A stretch of DNA of 64,000 bases, taken from positions 1,513,981 to 1,577,980 of the forward strand of contig CAJNOP010000022.1 in NCBI GenBank assembly GCA_905250075.1, given 5' to 3'. Made by a program: the position numbers and the translations under genes. The notes below the pieces were generated by a model. The model was not told the origin of the DNA. It saw only the letters and a program-made list of their open reading frames with translations, and ran no database searches. Shown here piece after piece: positions 1 to 11,929 of the stretch (position 1 is the stretch's first letter; each line of letters begins with the position of its first letter). Source of the DNA: Rotaria sp. Silwood1 (lineage: Eukaryota; Rotifera; Eurotatoria; Philodinida; Philodinidae).

Positions 1-3000
1 TAATGGCCGATGAAATGATATTTGATGAAAATTATTCGAATTCGACCATTGAAATAAACATTTTAATGAACATAAATTACTTTCATTTATTGATCGAATT
101 AATATTGGTTTTGTTTCAATCAATGAAAAACGTTTTCGATAATCAGACAAAAGACAAGAGTCAATATCTATCGATTGACTACATTGTTCAATATGAATAA
201 TTAATATTTTAGCAATATGATAAACTAGACGATTTATAGGTTGTTGTAAATACATCAATGGGCACTGATTAGAATTTATTATAAAAGACTGATTATTTGA
301 TGATATGAATTCATCATCTTGTTGAAAAACACATTTTACTATTCTGTGATTCCATAAACATAAATTTGAATATAATGTACAAGATGAACATGAATGAAAA
401 TTTGAACAATTTAAAAATATTAAATTATAATATCCAAATATTACATTTGTTCTTTTATGATCAATTGATAAAATAATATTATAAATAGCTAAAAATAATA
501 TACTATTTAAAAATAAAACAAAATAATAAAATTCTACCTCGATTCGTATTGTTTAATATAGGTGGAAAACATTTTACTATATTATGATTAAGAATTGCAT
601 TTGTATAATACAGTTCTTCTTGATCATTAACACTGAATCGACACATATATTCATCGACATTATTATTTTGTAATGGAATATTGAAAACAACTTGTAACTA
701 AACGACAATTAAATAAAATAAGAAATATAATTGAATAAAACATGTTTACTTCAGTATTTAATGTATTTAATGATATTGTTTGTGGAATAACTCGTTCGAT
801 ATGTGTACACATATTAATTCTATTATTTCTTCGATTATCATGAACACGTTCATATGTAGCTGTACATCTGTCAAGAAAAAAATAATAAACAATATATCTG
901 CATATTTTTGTTGTAAAAATCTAAATTTTTACTTATTCTCTTTGGAATACCAATGACAAAGTGCAACATTTGAACATTGATTACATGTTGTGTACTGTTC
1001 ACATATACTTAAGTTTTGTTTAATTATCTAAATCAAAAACGAACAGAAAATTTTATTATGTTTTATTATCCTAGCCAATGTACAGTAGATCAAGTCTGAC
1101 AGTATGGTAGCTAATGTTACAGATACTTGCATATAGTAATCCAATATTTCAACAAAGCATAAATCTAAGTACTTAATTATCTAATTTTTTTTTGAAATGT
1201 GAATAGTGCAAGTACTTGAATGGATATTTATGCTCGAACTATATTTCTAGTAGAATTTTCAAGCAAGTTTCTGTCGAAGATTAGTGATTGAATACTCTTT
1301 TTCAGTGTTATACTATATAATCACTTGGATTGACATCTACCATTTGAGATTATATTGGACTTGCAAAAAGTAGAATTTCCATATAGAATGTCAGTCAAAG
1401 ATAGATCTAATGACCTGTAGAATATCATGAAAGTTTCGACTCACAAGAATACTTTTTTGTCGAGATATTAAATCTTCAAGTAAACTTGATTTTTATATCA
1501 TATCGATAGCAAGCGATTATTTTTTGGAAATTAAATATCTCAACAAAAGAGACGTGTTTTCAGCTGAAACTTTTATGGTATGTTAATCGTCATTAGATCT
1601 AGCTATGGATAAAATCTTACGTCAACATGCAGGTTTTTTATTACTTTAATAAAACGGTCCTAACTTCTCTATGAGTACGAATCCTTTTAGACTGCTGCTA
1701 GTCTGACGAAGGTATTCTTGTAGACCCAATACAAGTACAAATGATGGGTATTAGTTTGGATGGTTTCCTTCTGTAATATATTGAATTCTAGTATATGGAG
1801 AACGCCTTTTTTTTACAATAATAATATATTCCAATGTGTTGTCAATAGTGAAATAACGTTAAGTTTTGAATTTTAGATGCGAAACACGGAAGTTTGTATT
1901 GTTCATTCATAATTATTTTGTTTTCATCGTCTCTGGCGATAGGCTATTAGCATTTTCTTAAATCTAATGAAGAAAGCCCCACAACTGATTAATTCCTTTT
2001 GAACCGAGACTTTGTACATCATGCAGATCCTCATGAGCTACGGATATTATGAGAACAGCTCGAACGCTTTGCTTATTGCTGCCAAGATATTCGATTTTTA
2101 CGGTATTCTCTGAGTTAATACCATACCTCTCCCTGAGGAGCCATAGGAAAATTTATTTTCAAAATTTAACTTGAAACCTCGTATAGAGCCAGTACTTCAT
2201 TAGATTATTTTATTGCGGAATTTTTAGTTCATTTCGCTGATCCCATCTTAAGATACAGTTATCATAAAAGCGTGCCTTTCACACTACTCATATACACCGG
2301 TAGATTTCATGTGCTCGGTTCGAGAAAAGAGCAAATCAAAAAACCTGAAAGTTTTACAGCAGACTATTTTGGCTAAGATCTGTCTTAGTGCAAAGTTTCA
2401 AGTCAAAGTTTGAAAATAAGTTGGAGAAGGTCGGTCATAAGTTCATGTTTGAACGAAATTTATTACTTGATTATCAGTCAATATGATTAGATTGGCATTT
2501 TTTGATGTTGGCGTTTTTTTAATCAACTTCATATCAATGATAATTTTTGATTGAAAGTTTTGTTTATAAATTTCATTTGTATTTGAACTTTGAAACTAAA
2601 TCAAAAAGAAAATAATTTCGAAAAAAGAAGAGAAAATAAAAGAAAAATTTACCGTATGTACAGTTCCATTATCATCACCCACAAAGATTATTGTATCATT
2701 TTCAATTGAACCTATTTCAATTGTTGTAAAATTTACTGTATCATGTAATTCAATAATCGGTTGAGTTTGTTCAATTAATTGATGTCCACCAATTGGATAT
2801 TGAAAAAACCTATCATTCTCATCGGGACAATAATCCTCATTGATATCATTTAAATTCTAAATAGAAAAACATTTTTCTATTTTAATAAATTTTTGTAATT
2901 CAACTTACTTTACTCGGTATACAATGAGTATCAGGGCTAATAAAATCTAAACCACGATAACCTTTTCCATCAACAAGACAACGTTTTATTGTTTGAAAAA

Positions 3001-3982
3001 ATGCTTCTTGTATAGAATCAATTGAATATGTACATATAGCATGTGATGTACTAGTCAAATTTGCCAATGTTGTATTACGAAATAGTCCATATATAATATT
3101 TTTTTCATTCGAAAATTTTGCAGTTATTAAATAATGATAGTTTTTTCCACATGTTATAGGTAATTCAACATAACTTTTAATAATCGATTGTTTTAATGTT
3201 TGACAAAAACGTAAAATTTTTGTTTGTAATTTATATTTTCCTGTATGATGAATATCAGATTGTTGTATAGTTAAAAAATATGAGAAATGTTTATATTCAA
3301 ATGCATATAAATAATGAAGAAAAAAATCTTTGATTAGACGTATATTTAATAAACGTAATGTATATGTTGATTGTTGTAATGCTGATTGACCAGAATTTAA
3401 ATTAATTATTGATAAAAATTCATTATGAATTAAATTACGACCACTTATTGTTGGAATTTCATAAAATGGATCACATATTGAATCATATGTATTTGATATA
3501 TATAATATTCGATTATTTTTATTAATAAAACCAATTGATGGATAAAATGGTGATGATGAAACAACACGTTGTGAAGAATTTTTAATTAAATTAAGATTAA
3601 TTAATGAACGTAATTGACAGGAACCACCACGATTTGTTGTTGAACATATTAATATTGAATTATTAGTTAATAGAAGTAATTGATTAAATGTATTATTTAT
3701 TGATGGTATTAAATATGATGATGTAGAAAAATAATAATAATTTTTTGATAAAAAAGTTTTATTTGTTATTAAACAATTATGATCTGTTTTTGATGGTGAT
3801 AGATCAATATCAGATAGAATTGATAGATCACTTGCATTTAATGAATATAGATGATTTACAGATGCTAAAATAATTGTATCAGTTAAATCATCATAAACAA
3901 AACGTTGTAATGGATTTGGAAAATGAAGACTTATTGAACTTGTTAATTTGATTAAATAGAAAATAAGAAGTAAAGTATTCAT
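1..3982 (-). CDS. Plexin, N-terminal part (Sema-PSI-IPT...), 3' end beyond window
   Basis: Axon-guidance-type semaphorin receptor. Six exons can be read on the minus strand: 3982-2909, 2856-2653, 1027-933, 867-750, 697-538 and 488-<1. All have GT-AG borders and compatible phases, giving 713 codons open to the window edge. Residues 1-16 are a signal peptide (MNTLLLIFYLIKLTSS). A Sema domain follows to about residue 430, with plexin-like features (FVYDDLTDTIILASVNHLYS, GGSCQLRSL). Next come a PSI domain with CEQYTTCNQCSNVALCHWY split by an intron, an IPT/TIG-like segment ending VKCFPP, and a second PSI (LNCSNFHSCSSCTLYSNLCLW). A further IPT begins near the left edge. Transmembrane and GAP domains are expected further left and are not visible. 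The start is fixed by the signal peptide. The intron between exons 2 and 3 is 1,625 bp, far longer than the others. Family assignment is firm; the subclass (A/B/D) is not. Confidence 0.9.
1393..1610. repeat. Imperfect inverted repeat inside the long plexin intron
   Basis: The segment from about 1395 to 1478, read in reverse complement, matches about 1525-1608. Shared blocks include GTCATTAGATCTA, TCGAAACTTTCATGATAT against CTGAAACTTTTATGGTAT, and ATTAAATATCTC. The arms are roughly 84 bp with a loop of about 50 bp. It looks like an old, degraded fold-back element. Confidence 0.6.
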
Positions 3983-4006
3983 TATTGAATAAATGAGACA
4001 TAAGAT

Positions 4007-4030
4007 CTGAAAAGAAAAGAACTGTTAGCA
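4007..4030 (-). promoter_or_regulatory. Splice acceptor in plexin 5' UTR (possible trans-splice site)
   Basis: The reverse strand reads TTCTTTTCTTTTCAG immediately before 24 nt of leader and the plexin ATG at 3982. It is either the end of a 5' UTR intron or a spliced-leader acceptor. No matching upstream exon can be recognised in the AT-rich DNA to the right. Confidence 0.5.
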
Positions 4031-7000
4031 CAATCCTTATGATATTAAAATGTGAAACATAAAGTAGGTACTGTTGCTGCTAGTCACAGGAAGATTCTTT
4101 TACTCTATATATTTTGGAACATATTTTCTTCACCCTTCTTTTTACTTAATCCTTCAAAAATGTAGTGGAGAAGTACTTAATATATTATAACGAGCCATCA
4201 TTAATATACAGTCTATAATCGTTTATCAACAACATATGTCATGATATGTGGTGGTCTCCGGATAGCGTCTGCTACGGTTTGTGATAGGTCTCTAGAGTGT
4301 CTGTTCTATACACTTAGATACTTCTTGTAGATCGTGTTTCACAAAAAGTAATTATTTCTATTAAATGTTGATTATTAAAATGTGACAAAGAGATTGATAC
4401 TCGTTTATTTGTATATATCAGATGCTATGTGTATAATGAAACAAATGTGTGAAATGAATATCGAAAGAAAACGATCAACTATTTTCTTTCTTTTACACAA
4501 GATCAAACGTAGTTAAAGATGAAGGTTATCGCATTCTTTTTCTTCACAGTCAAATTAATGAGCGGCAAACGTGTATAAAATAAAACAAACAAGAAATAGA
4601 AACGAGGCATTTGAGAGATAGAGAGACCTTAAGATAATACTTTGTTTCTCTTTGTTGTTATTCTCGTGAAGTATGCGCATGATGGAACAATATCAGTCGA
4701 TTAGAAAAGAAGAGGTCAAGTTTAATTAGCTGAACGACACGATCTGACGATGAGTAAAACAGACAAAATATGGTTTTCATCTTTTAATAGACGGAGACCA
4801 ATAACAATTAACAAATAGAGGTGTCTCGCCGCCTAATGTCATACGTGTCATCGGTAGTTAGTATCATCAGCAGTGTATATGTATATAAACACATGATCAC
4901 TCACATATTATCATCATTGTCTGCATCATATTGAACACACAATATTCTTTGTTTTTTTTTTTTCATATTATTATTCTTTCTTTTCTCACGATCATGATAA
5001 TGCTCTTTTCATGCTTAAAGATATAAAAATTTAAAAAAAAAAAGATTCAATTGTGAATGTCGACAATGTATTCATTCGATTGGAATTAAGATGCTGTACT
5101 TACCATAACAATGAACGTAGTATGAACATATGATTGAAGTAAAAAGAAAAAAAAACAAAATCCGGAAAACAGGCTTATATTAAGACATGTCTCAATTACT
5201 CAGTGATGCACAACTTCAAGTGATACTTGTAAAATTAAGTACAATACCTGAGAATAAACAGATGACAAGAGGAAATCCGGCAATCTGTTGAGAGAAAGAG
5301 AGAGAATGGGCAACGAAGCAAAAGACAAAAAGAATTAAATGTTTATTTCAATGGGTAGACATTAAATGACAAGAGAAAAAATCTAATCAATTTTTGTTTC
5401 ACATTGTTATTCTTACTGATGGATATTATACGCATTAGACCTTCACGCACATACACCATTATGATGACATTTCAATAGTTAAAATAAAAAGTCACATACA
5501 TACAATGGTAGCAACTGTGAAATCTCTCATCTCACCTCTTATTCACATTCAAGTAATGATAAATTTATTGAAATACAGCAAATCGTTGAAAAAATTTATT
5601 ATAAAACATTGATGATACTCTAACTTATCGAATATCAATATTTAATCCATGCATCATCTACACTCGTCTATTCTGTAACAAACCGTCAATATTTGCAATT
5701 ACTGTTCCACTTGAACGTATGTCAATCAACTTGAGACGGACAGACAGACAAAATTAAAAAAATAAGAGAAAAGTTGATTCGATGCCTTAAACTGTGTGTT
5801 TCAAATAAGTGTGATCACATCAAGTTGTTTGATGTGTTCACTATGACTAAGTTAATTCCCTTATGATGACACATACAGACTGATGATAGTGATGCAAAGA
5901 ATATAGAAGACACATAAAATAATTTTAACAAGCAATTAGATTCACTACAAAACATATACAGCATGATTTCAAATTGTATATAAATAGATAAATATAGTTC
6001 TCTTGTGGTATGATACTACTTCTATGACGAGACATACAATCAATTTCTTAAGCATCAGACAAGCAGTAATGATAGTTATTTTTTCACACATTTCATATAC
6101 ACATATACATAGAGATATGTATGTATGTATGTATTGGGACATGAAACGTGCAAACTAAATGACAGTGAGAAAAGAAGAGAGGCACCATCGTTTACTATCA
6201 TTAATTTGATTCGGAAACACTGACATCCGATTAGAAAAAGAAAATGAAACAAGCACAGAAATCAACTGATGAAGCTCATACAATAGAGAGAGGATTGCTT
6301 TATCAAACGAACGGCGGTCGGCGACAACTGATATAGACTTTATAGTGTAATTGTATTAGTTATTCTAATTCAACATTGCTTTTCTATAATTTATGCATGT
6401 GTGTGTCAGTTTCGCTCATGAACAATTTGATTTATTCATTATAGTATGTCTCTCGGTCGACTAAAGCATGCGTACGTGCATACGCGTGCAATCTTGATCA
6501 TTTTATGTCTGAAGCAAATCACCAAGCGACTTTTAATATACAATCATAACAAATTAGTTTTTTAGTGTTCTGTTTCTCAAAAAAAAAAAAAAAAAAAGAA
6601 CAAATTAATGAATGCAGAGAAAAATCAAGAGAAGAGAACATAGAATCTATTGTTTCTATGTTTCTCTTTTTTATTATAAACAGCAATTACTTATATAAAC
6701 AATAATATTCTACTATTATCATTACTATTAGCATGACGTTAGGCTACTTATAACATATGATAATGAAAAGCGGTGTATTTATGTCTAGTTTACATGAACC
6801 ATATAATAAAGAAAAAAAGCATTCCTTCATTGAAGATGATGTAATCATTTTTACTGATAATTTTTCTTTTGTTTTTTTTTTGCTTAAACAATAAAACAAT
6901 ATATGACATTGAAGTTAATGTCTTCTTTTCTTATTTGAATACATGCATATCGGTCAAATCCTATTTATTATATAATAGTTCTTTTATTAAGAATGCATAT

Positions 7001-10000
7001 ATACTCAACTAGTCATCATCTCTTTATTATAACCATATTAATCTTTTATACTATCTATGCATGCATGTTGACATAAGAAAGAAAAAAAGATATATAAATA
7101 TATATATACTTGAACTAAACACCATCAACATGAATAAGCTATCGAGCATAAAATCTCTTCAAGGATATACAATGGATAGAAGAGAAGAAAAACAATTGAA
7201 CTTACTCTCTAGTGATGAAATAGAATGGTAGTGGCTATCATTAGGGATGAAACAATAATAATACACATGCATCATCAGTAGCAGTCCTAGTAAGATGTGA
7301 CGCAAGATCCGAAGTGCCACAGGCGAGCACCAGAACAAAAAGAGTTAAGTAGTTATCTCATATAGTCATCTGATCAATCGATAATGAATTAAGCAAGAAA
7401 GATCAGACTTATCTACGAAATGCTAGAGAGTTACAAATAAATATTACAGATAAATTTGTAAGATATCAAAAGTTCTTATGTGGATAGAATTTGTTTTATT
7501 GAACAAGTAACCTATTGTCATAAAAATAATAAGATCGTTCATAACAAAAATGTTCAGGATAAGAAAAAGAAAAAGAAAAACTCTATTTTGATTTTATCAC
7601 AAAAGGTATGTTCTTATAACGATGCATTATTTTTATAAATATTTGTTCTATTTGCTTGACTGCCTTTACTGTCCAAGAGGCAGTTCACATACATTAATAA
7701 TGATATGATGAAGATGATGATCATCATTGTATTCATATTACATTACAAGTTTATTCAATGAGATGACAGGACAATCGAGTAGTATGCACAATGTGACACA
7801 ATCATAAACAACCACTGTCTTTTTATTCTACTTGATGAATCTAACTACTTAACCAAGCACTATAAGTTATGTTTGATCAAATATTATATGCGCGTGATGA
7901 TTTTCAAATATTACACAACATTTACACAGTTTATATGGTTCAACAAACTAAGTAACTGACTGGAAACTTACTTGTTAAAACATATCAACAATTTTGAAGG
8001 TATGATTGAACATGACGGAGAAATAAATCAATATGGCTTGATTGATTGTTAACTACAACACATCAATAACAGAATAATGATGGTTCTTCTTTTTATTTTT
8101 TTGTTGCATTTATTTCATTCTGAATATTGAAGTTTCTATAACAAAGCAACGATAAAATGAATTAAATGATTAAAATAGGTGCTTTTCTCTTTGATACGTA
8201 TTCTATTATTGAAACAAAAGAGAATGGGCGTGTATAGAAAAGAAACAAAGAAAGAAAGAAAGAAAAAAGACCGATTGGCATTCTTTAAAATGATTTTAAT
8301 AAGGATCGAGAAGAGAGGCGTTAATGTCGGTCAATTGATTGACTGACAAGACAAGACGTAAAATTATGATTATTTGCACAAGACCGAAAAGAATTAGTTT
8401 ACATAGAAGAATTTATACTAAATAATGCAACTACTCAACTAATGTCTTCACACTCATATAGTGCTAATGATGATGATGATAATGACAAAAGAATAAGATA
8501 AAGACGAAAGTAAAATAATTAGGTCAAATGGCTGTCGCCGCAGGAGACCATATTCTCTCTTGGTCTCTTGGTCCATCTGTGAACGTATTTCTATCTATCT
8601 ATAGAAACAACTATAATTTTTTCGCCTACTTTACAAAAGTTACATATGTATTAGAAAAAAAAAAGAAGAACAAGTGTGACGTAAATGACAAATAAGAATC
8701 TAAAATCGGAAATCATATTGTCACTCGAAGTTGCGGAAACAACCCTACCAGTATCTCGGACCAGATCAAACAGAGAAAAAAAGAAATGAATAAAAAGCCT
8801 TTCTATACTTGCACAAGATCCACTAAACACGGTACATTGTCTCGAAATGATGATTTTCTTAATATTATTATTAAAATTCTGATGCTATATTTAATATACA
8901 CTATTCATTCGACTAAAATATACAATGCAAACTACTTGTACTAGAGGTTGCCGGTGTTAATGATGATTTGATGATTATAATATGTTATATGAACAGCGGA
9001 AATGAAATTCATTGTTTAAACGTAATAGAACTAAAACGATCGTTTGTTTACCTTTCAATGTTTATGAGTTCCGATCACAATCACTCAATCTGATTGATAA
9101 TACATCTCATTTGGAAGCTATACAATCTAGAAGGTTGATAATCTGTATTTTAGGACAGAAGAAAAAAGAGGAAAGAAAAAATGAGAAAAGGAAAAATCAG
9201 TATGACCATCATTTATATCATTGCATGCTCCATATTCAAGTGTAGAACGTTTCTGTGTCACGCAAGATATTAGCAAGAAAATGTTGAAGATCAAAGTATT
9301 AAAGAAGTGGTCATTTAAAGAATATATAACTAATATTTCAATGTATTCAGTCACCAGATGGTTCTTTAAAGCTGTTCAGCTAAGTTAAAGAATGAGAAGA
9401 ACGTAAAGAAAATTATTATTTATTTTTGATTGAACCATTCATCATGTATGTGATATGATTGTATATGGTTTTGTGTTTGTACAATGTTCATTGCCATACC
9501 AGACAGACATTTAAGTGATTTTTCTATGTGCTATTATTGTGATATCTGTTTTCAATTGAATTGTGCCTATCAATTCATTAAAGAAAAAAAAAACGATAAG
9601 TCAATAGAAAACGAAGACATTACCATGTGCTTTATTATAATAAACGTGCTTTTTCTTTTTCTTCTTTTTTTTTTTGTATGTATTACTCACTTGATCTAAC
9701 TAATGAGTTTCTACGCGATGATGAACTGTTTATTGAACCGTGATCAACAATGACCTTGTGCCACTAGTAGGGTCATCTTCCTTTCTTTCTCTCTTATGAG
9801 AATATGTTGCAAGAAGCAACTAGTTCAGTGATAATTGTATATAAGGCCATGACTATTATATTTTCCGGCTAAAAGAATTTCAAGTGCTTCCTCAGGTCTA
9901 ATTATGTGTATGCACAGATGGTTAGTAGATCAAAATTGATTTCAAATGATTTGATGTTTATATCTATCTATATACTAATTTCTTTGTTCACTGGATTGTA

Positions 10001-10285
10001 TCATTCATATTTTGCTTTCTAATGATCATCATTGCCGATATCATTGGTTCATATTGATCAATCGAGACATATGTTAAATATGTGAAATGAACTGCAATAA
10101 TTTAAGACATTTTTACTTACGTGTTTTTATTTGAAAAGAAAGAAGATAAATGACGTATTTTATGTGGTATATAAAGTTAGAATTCAGATTTACACAAACC
10201 AATTATAGATTTAAATAGTTGTAATATGAAAACACAGAAGGACATCTAATTTTTCTCTAGTAGGCTGAAGTTTGAGAAATTTTTA
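4031..10285. other. Gene-poor stretch upstream of plexin
   Basis: About 6.2 kb of AT-rich sequence in which I see no supported coding exon. It holds short simple repeats: GTAT repeats near 6117-6136, an A-run at 6579-6597, GAAA repeats near 8240-8267, and GAT repeats near 8467. It may contain the promoter and non-coding 5' exons of plexin. The short open frames at 9012-9245 and 9484-9699 have low-complexity, lysine-rich or hydrophobic translations and no family resemblance. Confidence 0.5.
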
Positions 10286-11220
10286 GTATTTTATTAATTA
10301 TATCGTTACCAAAAAAACAAGCATAAACAATTTTCAACAATTTACCATTAGACGTAGACTTGAAAAGGCTACATTTTAGTATAAAAATTGTTGAAAAACT
10401 TTTAGGTATAACAATTTAATACTAATAATTAATAAAGAGAGAAATGTTTTGTTATAAATTTAGATCTTAAAATTTTCCATTAGAAAGAGCATTGAAGACT
10501 TAATGACACTGTGTATTTTTGTTTTGGAATAATTCTTTATAAGAGAGTTTCACTAAAGTCTAATTAAAAATTGAATAATATCCTATTAATAATTAAGAAA
10601 AATAAGGTCTAAGAATAGACTTTCGAACTTTAAAAAATAGTGGATATTGTAGAGTAGACTTTGCTTCATCAAAATAAGATCCTGTACTTTTCTGTGTGAT
10701 GTGTCTCCACATCAGATATAGCACTCTGAAAATATAGATGTATGAAACAGGCGAAACATACCTAAAAATCATGGTTGAAATTAGTGATCAAAACAAGAAG
10801 TGTTGTATCAGATGATGAAAACATTATACAGAAAAGTGCAAGATCTCATTTGATAAAACGAGGTCCACTCTACCATATGCATTTGTGATTAGAATTCACT
10901 TTTTTTAATTATTCATAGAGTATTATTCAATTTTTAATTAGTCTTTAATGAAACTCTCTTATAAAGAGTTATTCCAAAACAAAAATACACAGTGTTATTA
11001 AGTCTTCAATGGTCTTTCTAATCGAATATTTTAAGATTTAAATTTTATAACAAAATATTTCTCTCTTTATTCATTATTAGTATTAAATTATTATACCTAA
11101 TAATGTTTCAACAATTTTTATACTAAAATGTAGTCGTTCAATTCTACGTCTAATGGTAGATTGTTGAAAATTGTTTCTACTTGTTTTTTTTTGGTAATGA
11201 TATAATTAATCAAATACCAA
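10286..11220. repeat. Long inverted repeat (fold-back element), arms about 315 bp
   Basis: 10287-10605 and the reverse complement of 10907-11220 are alignable almost end to end. Shared blocks include ACAATTTTCAACAAT, ACCATTAGACGTAGA, ACACTGTGTATTTTTG, GTTTTGGAATAA and CTTTATAAGAGAGTTTCA. The arms look about 85-90% alike by eye, with an unrelated loop of about 300 bp. A 61-codon minus-strand frame (11303-11118, peptide containing NNLPLDVELNDYILV) overlaps the right arm, and a decayed version of its end is in the left arm. The arms may therefore derive from a captured coding fragment, but I do not recognise the peptide. Confidence 0.8.
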
Positions 11221-11929
11221 AAGTTTTTTAAACTTGGTCGATCGTCTTTAAATATAAGAATTAAATTCGAACCTTGAGAATATACATAATTATCATTATT
11301 CATATTTACAGCGAATAAAAATGTCTAGTCATTAAATTTATTTTATATTATTATAATTATTCATGTGAAATAATAAGCAAAAACAAAAAAAAAAAAGAAA
11401 AGGAAATTTTTGGAAATGTAACGATACGAAGAGCAAGCAATAAAACGATTTTACATATGCAGACTGACAAATGAGTATATTATTTCTATCTAGCTGAGAT
11501 AATTCATTAGAGTTAAAATTCTCACGGACACAAAGTAACGGACGGGTTAATTGTCAATAGCAAGTTTGACAACAACAATAGATATATAAAGCAACAACAA
11601 AAAAGAAAAGAAAAAGTGGAATGTAAATGATAACAAAAAAAGAAAGAAATATTCGATTGTCGTCAGATCGATAAATATTTAAAAAAAAAGAACGGAATGG
11701 AGACATTTTTGTCATCATCGCGGCTCATCCGAAAAAAGACTAGAAATTAAAACGCACAAAGAAATAAAATATATTTACAAATTATAATAATGAGCGATGT
11801 TCACATAAACATGTTTTCGTTCCTAAGACCGGTCTTATTCCTTGTTAAACGAAATGAAAACAAAAAAAAACAGGATGTGCACCGGCGTTGACTTTAAAAA
11901 GAGCTAATTTCGTTTGTTTTTCTTTTCTT
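11221..11929. other. Spacer between fold-back repeat and GIPC 3' end
   Basis: AT-rich, with several A-runs (for example 11381-11395 and 11678-11688). No coding exon is supported apart from the 11118-11303 frame described with the repeat. The part nearest 11930 is presumably the GIPC 3' UTR. Confidence 0.4.

Noticed and set aside
9012..9699. Several short open frames
   Set aside because: Low-complexity Lys- or Phe-rich translations in AT-rich DNA, opposite-strand overlaps, no family resemblance.
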